Below the pieces are notes generated by a model. That model did no database searches. It was not told the origin of the DNA and worked only from the letters and a program-made list of their open reading frames with translations. Shown one piece after another: positions 1 to 6,538 of a DNA stretch of 12,621 bases (position 1 is its first letter; every line of letters begins with the position of its first letter). The position numbers and the translations under genes were made by a program. This DNA is from Kangiellaceae bacterium (GTDB lineage: Bacteria; Pseudomonadota; Gammaproteobacteria; Enterobacterales; Kangiellaceae): positions 1 through 12,621 of the forward strand of contig JASBTO010000148.1 of NCBI GenBank assembly GCA_030148365.1, given 5' to 3'.

Positions 1-1497
1 CTTGCCCTGCTGCTTGCCGAAGGACACGCAGGAGGCCGTAACCCGGTCGGAGGTCTGCTCCGTGGTGATGACCTCCAGCAAGGGCATTTTTTCCACCGGC
101 GAGAAGTAGTGCAGACCAATCACCTGTTCGGGCCGGGCTGCGCCTTCCGCGATGGTAGCGATGGGAATGGAAGACGTATTGGTCGCGAAAATCACGTCTT
201 CGGGACACTCCCGTTCAATGTCATCGACCATTTGCCGTTTCAAATCCCGATCTTCAAACACCGCTTCGATAACCAGATCCCGATCGGCAAAGCCTGAATA
301 GTTCGTGGTACCGGTAATTCGCGACATGCGTTTGCCCGCTTCGCTGCGGCGCATGTAGCCTTTTTTCAGTTTGCCGGCATACTGCTTCCAGGCGTAGGCC
401 AGGGCGTGGGTCACGCTGTCTTCATCCCGATCCTTGATCCGGACCTGCTTGCCGGCCTTGTCGGCGCTGACAAAGGCGATCCCGGCACCCATCAGGCCGC
501 CGCCGAGTACCCCTACCCTGTCGATGGCCAGCAGTTCGGTAACGCCTTCGACGCCGGTATCCTTCTTGAGCTCATTGCCGGCCAGGAAAATATTGATCAA
601 CTGGCGGGCTTCCGGCGACACGGCCAACTCGCCAAAGGCCCGGGCCTCGGCTTCATAACCGGCGGCCTCGCCTTCCTCGATACCCTTTTCCACCACCTGC
701 AAAATGCGCTCCGGCGCCGGATAGTTGCCCCGGGTCTTGGCCAGGGTTTTCTTGCGCGCTTCCTCGAAGAGCTTGTTGCGACCGATACTGTTGCTTTCCA
801 GCGCCAATCTCTGCAACCCGGCAAGGCTCAGATAATCCTTGAAACTGCCCTGGCTCTTCCGGTCTGCGCCCTTCAATTCCACGGCCCGCTTTTTGGCGGC
901 TTTGAGCAGATTGGCGGCCGGCACCACGGCGTCGACCAGGCCCATTTTCCGGGCCTGCTTCGGGCGAACCTGCTTGCCCGTCAACATCATGTCGAGCGCG
1001 GTCGCGATCCCCACCAGGCGCGGTAGCCGCTGGGTGCCGCCACTGCCGGGCAACAGGCCCAACTGGACCTCCGGCAGGCCGAGGCGGGTCTTGTCCGAAT
1101 CGCTGCAGACCCGGCCCTGACAAGCCAGTGCCAGTTCGAGTCCGCCGCCGAGACAAACGCCGTCAATGGCCGCCACGACCGGCACGCCCAGTTGGCCCAG
1201 TTCATTGAAGGCTTCGCGTCCGGCACGACCGATGGCTTCTGCCTCCTCGGCGCTGGTGACATCCCGGAGCATGCTGATATCGGCGCCGGCAATAAAGGAG
1301 CCGGGTTTGCCCGAGCGGATAATGACCGCCTTGACGCCGCCCCGATCCCGGATCTGCTCCAGCAGCTCCTTCATTTCGCTGACCAGTTCCACCTTGAGTA
1401 CATTCTGGCTTTCACCGGGCACATCCATGGTGACGATAGCGAAGCCGTCGTCGTCGACCTGAAGTGTGAAAGTTTTGCTGATTGCTTCTGTATTCAT
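1..1497 (-). CDS. fadJ: FadJ, fatty acid oxidation complex alpha subunit (3' end cut by window edge)
   Basis: Bifunctional enoyl-CoA hydratase / 3-hydroxyacyl-CoA dehydrogenase; works with the thiolase FadI in beta-oxidation in the cytoplasm. The first 499 residues are visible of a family length near 710. Residues 1-190 are a crotonase domain with the oxyanion-hole segment FIAGADI (68-74), the GGGLELALAC segment with catalytic Glu121, and PEVQLGLLPG with the second Glu143. Residues 325-499 are the NAD-binding Rossmann part, with GGGLMG at 332-337, NTSS near 440 and GLHYFSPV with the catalytic His463; the C-terminal dehydrogenase domain lies outside. The start is fixed by a GGAGGTGG ribosome binding site just upstream on the minus strand and by an ATGA overlap with the fadI stop, implying translational coupling. 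FadJ is preferred to FadB because the gene lies downstream of a FadI-type thiolase and the GLLPGSGGTQRLPRL segment is FadJ-like. Confidence 0.96.
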   Translation of the reverse strand, partial: MNTEAISKTFTLQVDDDGFAIVTMDVPGESQNVLKVELVSEMKELLEQIRDRGGVKAVIIRSGKPGSFIAGADISMLRDVTSAEEAEAIGRAGREAFNELGQLGVPVVAAIDGVCLGGGLELALACQGRVCSDSDKTRLGLPEVQLGLLPGSGGTQRLPRLVGIATALDMMLTGKQVRPKQARKMGLVDAVVPAANLLKAAKKRAVELKGADRKSQGSFKDYLSLAGLQRLALESNSIGRNKLFEEARKKTLAKTRGNYPAPERILQVVEKGIEEGEAAGYEAEARAFGELAVSPEARQLINIFLAGNELKKDTGVEGVTELLAIDRVGVLGGGLMGAGIAFVSADKAGKQVRIKDRDEDSVTHALAYAWKQYAGKLKKGYMRRSEAGKRMSRITGTTNYSGFADRDLVIEAVFEDRDLKRQMVDDIERECPEDVIFATNTSSIPIATIAEGAARPEQVIGLHYFSPVEKMPLLEVITTEQTSDRVTASCVSFGKQQGK

Positions 1498-2816
1498 GCT
1501 TCCACCTCCAGGATCATCGCCGCGCCTATGCCGCCTGCGGCGCAGGCGGTGGTCAGGGCCAGGCCGCCGCCGCGCCTTTTCAGCTCCTGCAGGGTCTGGG
1601 TAATGATGCGGGTACCGGTCGCCGCAAAGGGATGGCCGTAGGCGATGGAGCCTCCGAGCACGTTGAATTTGTCCATGTCGATTTCCCCGATAGCCTCGCT
1701 GCGGCCGAGTTTTTCCTCGGCGAATTTTTTCGAACCGAACGCACGGATGTTGGCAATCGTCTGGGCGGCAAATGCCTCATGCATGTCGATCAAATCCATG
1801 TCCGACAATTTCAGACCGGCCCGGTCGAGGGCTTTTGGGGTCGCGTAGGACGGTCCCATCAGCATGTCATGATCGACCTGGATAGCCGCGAAAGCATGAC
1901 TGCGGATATAGCCCAATGGCTCGTAACCGAGCTCCCGGGCACGGGATTCGCTCATCAGGATGACCGCCGAGGCGCCATCGGTCAGTGGGGTGGAGTTGGC
2001 TGCGGTCAGGGTGCCGTAGCGCCGGTCGAAGGCGGGTCTCAATTTGGCATAGCCCGCCAGATCCGAATCAAACCGGACAACATTATCCCGGACCATCGTG
2101 TCTTTATAGGGCGGCACCGCCGCATGCATGACTTCCCCGTCCAGCTTGCCCGAATTCCAGGCCTCGGCGGCCAGGCTGTGGGAGCGGTGCGCAAAGGCGT
2201 CCTGCTCTTCCCGGGTAATGCCCCGGTCCCGCGCCATCTGCTCCGCGGTCTCGCCCATGGACAAACCGGTGGAATATTCCTGCACCGCCGGTGGTACCGG
2301 CACCAAATCGCCGGGGCGCAGGCGGCTCAGGATCTTCAGTTTCTGCCCGCCGCTGCGCGCCCTGGAAAGATCGACGAGCGCCCGTGCCAGACGCTTGCTG
2401 ACCCCGATGGGCAGCACCGACGCCGAGTCGGCGCCACCGGCGACCGCGGTACTGATGTTGCCGGTCAGGATTGACTCGGCAGCGCTTGCCACCGACTGGA
2501 AGCTGGTCGCACAAGCCCGGGATACACTGAAGGCATCGGTGTGTACATCCATGTCCGTGCCCAACACGATTTCGCGGGCGATATTGGGAGCTTCCGGCAT
2601 GACCACAACCTGGCCAAAGACGACTCGTTCAACCAGAGTGGCGTCAAGATGGTGACGGGCCAGCAATTCAGTCACGACCATTTGGCCGAGATCAATGGCG
2701 CTGATGCCGTGGAAAAAGCTGGCCTGTTTGGCAAAGGGCGTGCGCAGGCCGGCGACAATGGCGACCCTTTCGGAAGGCGGGCTCGCCTTGATGGCCGCAG
2801 ATTCAGTCGCTGACAT
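1494..2816 (-). CDS. fadI: FadI, acetyl-CoA C-acyltransferase (3-ketoacyl-CoA thiolase)
   Basis: Catalyses the thiolytic cleavage of 3-ketoacyl-CoA to acetyl-CoA and a shortened acyl-CoA, the last step of beta-oxidation, in complex with FadJ. The 440 residues match the usual FadI length of about 436. Thiolase landmarks are intact: the nucleophile Cys102 in SVSRACATSFQS, the GHPFAATG segment with His395, and the second catalytic Cys425 in TTACAAGGIGAA. The internal stretch MPEAPNIAREIVLG and the TAANSTPLTDGA segment are characteristic of FadI and not of the shorter FadA. The ATG at 2816 has an AAGGA ribosome binding site about seven bases upstream. It is the first gene of the operon and overlaps fadJ by four bases. 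A PsrA-like operator and a sigma70-type promoter lie upstream, so induction by long-chain acyl-CoA is likely (inference). Confidence 0.97.
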   Translation of the reverse strand: MSATESAAIKASPPSERVAIVAGLRTPFAKQASFFHGISAIDLGQMVVTELLARHHLDATLVERVVFGQVVVMPEAPNIAREIVLGTDMDVHTDAFSVSRACATSFQSVASAAESILTGNISTAVAGGADSASVLPIGVSKRLARALVDLSRARSGGQKLKILSRLRPGDLVPVPPAVQEYSTGLSMGETAEQMARDRGITREEQDAFAHRSHSLAAEAWNSGKLDGEVMHAAVPPYKDTMVRDNVVRFDSDLAGYAKLRPAFDRRYGTLTAANSTPLTDGASAVILMSESRARELGYEPLGYIRSHAFAAIQVDHDMLMGPSYATPKALDRAGLKLSDMDLIDMHEAFAAQTIANIRAFGSKKFAEEKLGRSEAIGEIDMDKFNVLGGSIAYGHPFAATGTRIITQTLQELKRRGGGLALTTACAAGGIGAAMILEVEA

Positions 2817-2858
2817 AGTCTTTCCTTAGTGTGGTGCGTCGATTGGGGTCGTGCCCTG

Positions 2859-2886
2859 ATTGTACAAGAGCGCCGGTGATACTCAA
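2859..2886 (-). promoter_or_regulatory. Predicted sigma70 promoter of fadIJ
   Basis: On the minus strand a -35 hexamer TTGAGT (2886-2881, four of six consensus bases) is separated by 16 bases from a -10 hexamer TACAAT (2864-2859, five of six). Transcription would start near 2852, giving a leader of about 36 bases with the AAGGA ribosome binding site at its end. The -35 overlaps the inverted repeat at 2883-2898. Seen by eye; no start site has been mapped. Confidence 0.65.
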
Positions 2887-2898
2887 ACGATTGTTTGA
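2883..2898. promoter_or_regulatory. PsrA-type operator overlapping the fadIJ -35
   Basis: The sequence TCAAACGATTGTTTGA is a perfect 6+6 inverted repeat with a four-base centre. It fits the PsrA consensus reported for Pseudomonas, (C/G)AAAC-N(2-4)-GTTT(G/C). PsrA is a TetR-family repressor released by long-chain fatty acyl ligands and known to control fad genes. Its overlap with the -35 of the predicted fadIJ promoter is the right geometry for repression by blocking RNA polymerase. The regulator gene is not in this window, so its identity is inferred from the motif and from the regulated genes. Confidence 0.7.
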
Positions 2899-2994
2899 AA
2901 ACCGCCAGATCCGCGAATTTCGGCCATTGCGGGGCCAATTAACATTTCCTTGCACAATTTAACCGCTATTTGCCGGCTATTTACGCCTCCTCGC

Positions 2995-3023
2995 TGGACG
3001 CAGTCGAAACTCTGGGCTAAAAA
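2995..3023 (+). promoter_or_regulatory. Weak candidate promoter for the moxR-bat operon
   Basis: TGGACG (2995-3000, four of six) and TAAAAA (3018-3023, four of six) are 17 bases apart and would start transcription near 3030, about 34 bases before the moxR ATG. Both hexamers are poor. A TTGCAC at 2950-2955 has no properly spaced -10, and a TACAAT at 3044-3049 has no -35. The operon promoter should lie somewhere in 2900-3060, but I cannot fix it from sequence. Confidence 0.25.
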
Positions 3024-3063
3024 AGGGCTCTCAAAGACAGTCATACAATAATCAGACCACTTT

Positions 3064-4032
3064 ATGCCAATCAGAGAACAAATTCAGCAGCTCAAAACCT
3101 TTCTCGGTGGACGCATCGTCGGTCAGGAAGCCTTGCTGCACAAATTGTTGATCGCCCTGCTCGCCGACGGCCACCTGCTTGTCGAGGGCGCGCCCGGTCT
3201 GGCCAAGACCCGGGCCATCAAGGAACTGGCCTCGGGGATCCAGGGCGATTTCCACCGTATCCAGTTTACCCCCGATCTGTTGCCGGCGGATTTGACCGGC
3301 ACCGAGATCTACCGCCCCCAGGATGGCAGCTTCCATTTCCAGGAAGGACCGATCTTCCACAATCTGCTGCTGGCGGACGAAATCAACCGGGCACCGGCCA
3401 AGGTCCAGTCGGCCCTGCTTGAGGCCATGGCCGAGCGCCAGATCACCGTTGGGCGCACCACCTACCCGCTGCCAAAGCTGTTTCTGGTCATGGCGACCCA
3501 GAACCCCATCGAGCAGGAAGGTACCTATCCCCTGCCGGAAGCCCAGCTGGACCGGTTTCTGATGCACATCCGTATTGATTATCCGGACATCAACGCAGAA
3601 GCGGAAATTCTTCGCCTCAACCGGATCGAAGCCCACGCCCATCCGGGTGAGCAGACAGAGTTCCCCGAGCGTCTCAGTCAGGAAGCCCTGTTTCGGGCCC
3701 GGGAAGAAGCCCTCGACATTTATATGGCGGAAGAGGTCGAGCAGTACCTTATCCAGTTGGTGGCCGCGAGCCGTACACCCGCGGACCTGGATCCGCAACT
3801 GGCGAGTTGGATCGATTATGGCGCGAGCCCCCGGGGCACCATCGCCCTGGATCGCTGCGCCCGGGTCAACGCCTGGCTGCAAGGTCGGGATTTTGTCACG
3901 CCCGGCGATATCCAGGCCGTCGCCCACGATACTCTCCGCCACCGGATCCTGCTGAGTTACCAGGCGGAAGCCGAAGGCGTCGATCCGGATCAGGCCATCG
4001 ATCACCTGCTCGCGCTGATCCCGGCGCCCTGA
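3064..4032 (+). CDS. moxR: MoxR-family AAA+ ATPase
   Basis: Cytoplasmic AAA+ ATPase of the MoxR family, thought to act as a chaperone-like remodeller with VWA-domain partners. The 322 residues match the family norm. The Walker A motif is GAPGLAKT (42-49), Walker B is LLLADEINRAP with Asp105-Glu106, sensor 1 is MATQNP with Asn147, and the EGTYPLPEAQLDRF segment (152-165) carries the arginine-finger region. The C-terminal part (about 235-322) is the lid domain. The start is the first possible one, because TAA closes the frame at 3049-3051; no clear Shine-Dalgarno sequence precedes it. It heads a six-gene operon encoding the usual partners DUF58 and BatA/B/D. Its TGA overlaps the ATG of a tiny reading frame leading to the next gene. 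Confidence 0.95.
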   Translation: MPIREQIQQLKTFLGGRIVGQEALLHKLLIALLADGHLLVEGAPGLAKTRAIKELASGIQGDFHRIQFTPDLLPADLTGTEIYRPQDGSFHFQEGPIFHNLLLADEINRAPAKVQSALLEAMAERQITVGRTTYPLPKLFLVMATQNPIEQEGTYPLPEAQLDRFLMHIRIDYPDINAEAEILRLNRIEAHAHPGEQTEFPERLSQEALFRAREEALDIYMAEEVEQYLIQLVAASRTPADLDPQLASWIDYGASPRGTIALDRCARVNAWLQGRDFVTPGDIQAVAHDTLRHRILLSYQAEAEGVDPDQAIDHLLALIPAP

Positions 4033-4058
4033 TGGAACGCTGTCGCCTCCTGCCATGA
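4032..4058 (+). other. Eight-codon linking reading frame between moxR and the DUF58 gene
   Basis: The moxR stop TGA (4030-4032) shares its last base with an ATG (4032-4034) that opens the frame MERCRLLP. This frame ends in a TGA (4056-4058) overlapping the ATG (4055-4057) of the DUF58 gene. The arrangement TGATG...ATGA would let a ribosome finishing moxR restart twice and reach the DUF58 start, which has no Shine-Dalgarno sequence of its own. No ribosome binding site precedes the mini frame either. It may be chance; the peptide itself suggests no function. Confidence 0.25.
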
Positions 4059-5050
4059 TCCACAAGGCCCGATTACAAGCCCTGAGCGGCAGAGCCGAGG
4101 CCAGCGTGCGTCTCGACCTTGATGCCCTGGTTGCCTGCCGGCAATTTGCCCGACAACCGATCCCCCTGCCCCGCAAGAAAGTCCGTACCCATCTGGTCGG
4201 TGGCCACCTGTCGCGGTTCCGGGGCCGGGGCATGGATTTTGACGAGGTGCGCCACTACCAACCCGGCGACGACGTGCGCACCATCGACTGGCGGGTGACG
4301 GCGCGCACCGGTCGGGTTCATACCAAGATTTTCCAGGAAGAACGGGAGCGCCCCGTGTTTCTGGTGATTGATCTCAACGACGGCATGTTTTTCGGCAGCC
4401 GCAAACGCCTCAAGTCGGTCCTGGCGGCATTGCTCGCGGCCCGCTGTCTCTGGTCGGCGCTCGGCACCGGTAACCGGGTGGGCGCCATGATCTTCAGCGC
4501 TGACCAGCATCTGGAAATCAAGCCGTCGAGCCGCCGCAAGGATGGACTGCGGCTGCTCAATACCCTGACGGAATGGCATAACCGCCGCCTTGATGAACTC
4601 TATTCTGACGGCCATCGCGGCTTTGACCGGGGCGCCGGCAGTTTCGCCCATGCCCTGGAACGGCTGCGCCATGTTGCCAAACCCGGCAGCCTGCACTACT
4701 GGTTCAGCGATTTCTCCGATTTTGATGACAACTGCCAGCGTCACTGCGCCCGTCTCGCCCGCCACAATGACATTCATGGTGTGCAGATTTTCGATCCGCT
4801 GGAGCAGGAATTGCCGGCGCGGGGTCACTATACCGTGACCGACGGCGCCAATCGCCTGTCCATGGACACCGGCGATCGCAAATTGCGCGAGACCTATCAG
4901 CAGGCATTCCGGGAGCGAAGCCGGCAATTGGCAGACTATTTTCTCAGCCAGCAGGCCGAACTGACGTCTCTGGAGACCGGCATCGACCTTGGCGACGTCG
5001 TCCTTCAGGACCGCAGCGGCTCACTGGCAGCTTCCGGAGGCCTGCCGTGA
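4055..5050 (+). CDS. DUF58 domain-containing protein (MoxR partner)
   Basis: DUF58 proteins carry a degenerate VWA-like fold and nearly always sit next to moxR; the biochemical function is unknown. The 331 residues contain the diagnostic segment DFDEVRHYQPGDDVRTIDWR at 61-80, followed by VTARTGRVHTKIFQEERERP. The VWA-like strand VFLVIDLNDGMFFG (101-114) has Asp106, but Asn108 and Gly110 stand where a classical DxSxS metal site would have serines. No membrane segment is evident, unlike longer DUF58 proteins. The ATG at 4055 has no ribosome binding site. A GTG at 4106 (residue 18), preceded five bases upstream by GAGG, is an alternative start that would give 314 residues. The stop overlaps the next start as GTGA. 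Confidence 0.93.
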   Translation: MIHKARLQALSGRAEASVRLDLDALVACRQFARQPIPLPRKKVRTHLVGGHLSRFRGRGMDFDEVRHYQPGDDVRTIDWRVTARTGRVHTKIFQEERERPVFLVIDLNDGMFFGSRKRLKSVLAALLAARCLWSALGTGNRVGAMIFSADQHLEIKPSSRRKDGLRLLNTLTEWHNRRLDELYSDGHRGFDRGAGSFAHALERLRHVAKPGSLHYWFSDFSDFDDNCQRHCARLARHNDIHGVQIFDPLEQELPARGHYTVTDGANRLSMDTGDRKLRETYQQAFRERSRQLADYFLSQQAELTSLETGIDLGDVVLQDRSGSLAASGGLP

Positions 5051-5547
5051 ATCCGGAACTCCAGGACTTGCGCGACATCCGCTTGCCGGATCCGGTGTCC
5101 TGGTGGCCACCGGCGCCCGGCTGGTGGTTGCTGGCACTGCTGCTAATGACCCTGATTGTCTGGTCGTTGCTGCGCGCCAGACGCCGTCGCGAGCGACGCC
5201 GGGCCGCCACTGCGGCCCTTGGGGCCCTGCAGAAAATAAACACCGACGCAGCACCGGACTGGCTGCGCCAATGCCAGCTCATCCTCAGACGCACGGCACT
5301 GGCCTATTTCCCCCGCCAGCGCGTTGCCCGCCTGGAAGGCGAGGCCTGGCTCGATTTTCTGCGGGATACCGACGCCGATGACAGGCTGATCGAAGCGCTG
5401 GCCGGGAATCCCTGGCGGCCTCCGCAGCGTCTTCAAGACAGCGATCGCGAGCACTTGCTTCGCGCCTGCCGGCGCTGGGTGAAGGGGTTGCCGGAACTTG
5501 CCGACAACGGGGTTCCCCACGCCGGGAGGTCTTCCGGCCATGTTTGA
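5047..5547 (+). CDS. DUF4381 domain-containing membrane protein
   Basis: Small membrane protein of the DUF4381 family, found almost only in moxR/VWA operons; no reaction is known. The 166 residues begin with LRDIRLPDPVSWWPPAPGWW (8-27), the family's conserved N-terminal signature. A single transmembrane helix follows at about 25-43, then a strongly basic stop-transfer segment (RARRRRERRR, 43-52), which places the C-terminal about 115 residues in the cytoplasm. That part holds the LIEALAGNPWRPP segment. The start is GTG at 5047, supported by GGAGG at 5036-5040 with six-base spacing and by the four-base overlap with the DUF58 stop. Its end overlaps the batA start by eight bases. Confidence 0.92.
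   Translation: MNPELQDLRDIRLPDPVSWWPPAPGWWLLALLLMTLIVWSLLRARRRRERRRAATAALGALQKINTDAAPDWLRQCQLILRRTALAYFPRQRVARLEGEAWLDFLRDTDADDRLIEALAGNPWRPPQRLQDSDREHLLRACRRWVKGLPELADNGVPHAGRSSGHV
5524..5530 (+). promoter_or_regulatory. Ribosome binding site deciding the batA start
   Basis: GGGAGGT lies nine bases before the ATG at 5540 and within the end of the DUF4381 gene. It supports 5540 over an in-frame upstream start at 5498, which would add 14 residues unlike the hydrophobic start expected for BatA. Confidence 0.8.
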
Positions 5548-6538
5548 ATTTGCCTGGCCCTGGTTATTGGCCCTGTTGCCGCTGCCGCTGCTGATCTACT
5601 GGCTGGTTCCGGCAGGCGAAGATCGCAGCGCCGCGCTCAAGGCTCCCCTGTTGCTGCACTGGCAACATTTCGAATCCGGCGGCCAGCACCGCCAACGCCA
5701 GAGGTTGTGGCTGAAAAGCCTGCTGTGGGCGCTGCTGGTGACAGCGGCTGCCCGGCCCCAGTGGGTCGGCGAGCCTCTCGAGTTGCCCGCCAGCGGCCGC
5801 GATCTGCTGATCAGCGTCGACATCTCCGGCTCCATGGAAGCCGAAGACATGGTCCTCAACCAGCAGCCGGTCAACCGCCTGCAGGCCGTCAAAGTGCTGC
5901 TCAGAGACTTTATCGAACGTCGCCAGGGCGACCGGCTCGGGCTGATCCTGTTCGGGGAGAATGCCTACCTGCAGACGCCGCTGACCTTTGATCGCAAAAC
6001 GGTCGGCACCATGCTCGAAGACACGGAAATCGGTCTCGCCGGCACCTCCAGGACCGCTATCGGCGATGGCATCGGACTCGCGGTCAAGCGACTGCGGGAG
6101 CGCAACGCCCAGAACCGGGTGCTGATTTTACTGACTGACGGCCAGAACAATGCCGGCGCCCTGGATCCGGTGCAAGCTGCCGAGCTGGCGGCCCACGCCG
6201 GGGTGACCGTCTACACCATCGGTGTCGGCGCCGACGCCATGGTGGTCAACGACACTTTTTTCGGACGCCGGGTGATCAACCCGAGCAAGGAGCTGGATGA
6301 GGAGACCCTGAAAAATGTTGCCGGCCTCACCGGCGGTCGCTATTTCCGGGCCCGCAATACCGCGGAGCTTGAACAGATCTACCAGATCCTCGACCGGCTT
6401 GAACCGGTCCCCGACACGCCGGAAACCTTCCGCCCGGTCAAGGCGCTGTTTTTCATGCCGCTGGGCCTCGCGCTCTTGATCTCGGCATTGGCCTTCCTTT
6501 GGCAGGTCCGGCCCCGCTGGCAGGGAGCCGCTGCCTGA
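5540..6538 (+). CDS. batA: BatA-type VWA domain membrane protein
   Basis: Inner-membrane protein with a von Willebrand factor A domain, presumably a partner of the MoxR ATPase. The 332 residues begin MFEFAWPWLLALLPLPLLIY, the usual Bat N-terminal hydrophobic segment (about 5-24). A second membrane helix lies at about 57-72 and a third at about 303-322. The VWA domain spans roughly 88-290 with a complete metal site: VDISGSM gives Asp94, Ser96 and Ser98; SRTAIGDG gives Thr172; LLTDGQNNAG gives Asp200. Topology predicts the VWA domain in the periplasm. The ATG at 5540 has a strong ribosome binding site and overlaps the DUF4381 gene by eight bases. Its TGA overlaps the next ATG by one base (TGATG). 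Confidence 0.94.
   Translation: MFEFAWPWLLALLPLPLLIYWLVPAGEDRSAALKAPLLLHWQHFESGGQHRQRQRLWLKSLLWALLVTAAARPQWVGEPLELPASGRDLLISVDISGSMEAEDMVLNQQPVNRLQAVKVLLRDFIERRQGDRLGLILFGENAYLQTPLTFDRKTVGTMLEDTEIGLAGTSRTAIGDGIGLAVKRLRERNAQNRVLILLTDGQNNAGALDPVQAAELAAHAGVTVYTIGVGADAMVVNDTFFGRRVINPSKELDEETLKNVAGLTGGRYFRARNTAELEQIYQILDRLEPVPDTPETFRPVKALFFMPLGLALLISALAFLWQVRPRWQGAAA

Noticed and set aside
406..1026. A 206-codon plus-strand frame at the left end
   Set aside because: Antisense to fadJ, where crotonase and dehydrogenase motifs are intact.
1482..2474. A 330-codon open frame on the plus strand inside fadI
   Set aside because: It runs antisense through a clear thiolase gene; long antisense frames are common in GC-rich DNA, and the product has no recognisable motif.
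2950..2983. TTGCAC with TATTTA as a promoter for moxR
   Set aside because: The spacer would be 22 bases, too long for a sigma70 promoter.
3052..4233. A 393-codon open frame on the minus strand over moxR
   Set aside because: It is the antisense shadow of an unmistakable MoxR gene, with no family resemblance and an arginine-, glycine- and proline-rich product typical of shadows.
5498..5539. Upstream start for batA
   Set aside because: The ATG at 5540 has GGGAGGT at good spacing and gives the standard hydrophobic N-terminus; the 14 extra residues look unlike the family.
6499..6537. Upstream start for the BatB/C fusion
   Set aside because: The start there would lie deep inside batA; the ATG at 6538 has AGGGAG and a TGATG junction.
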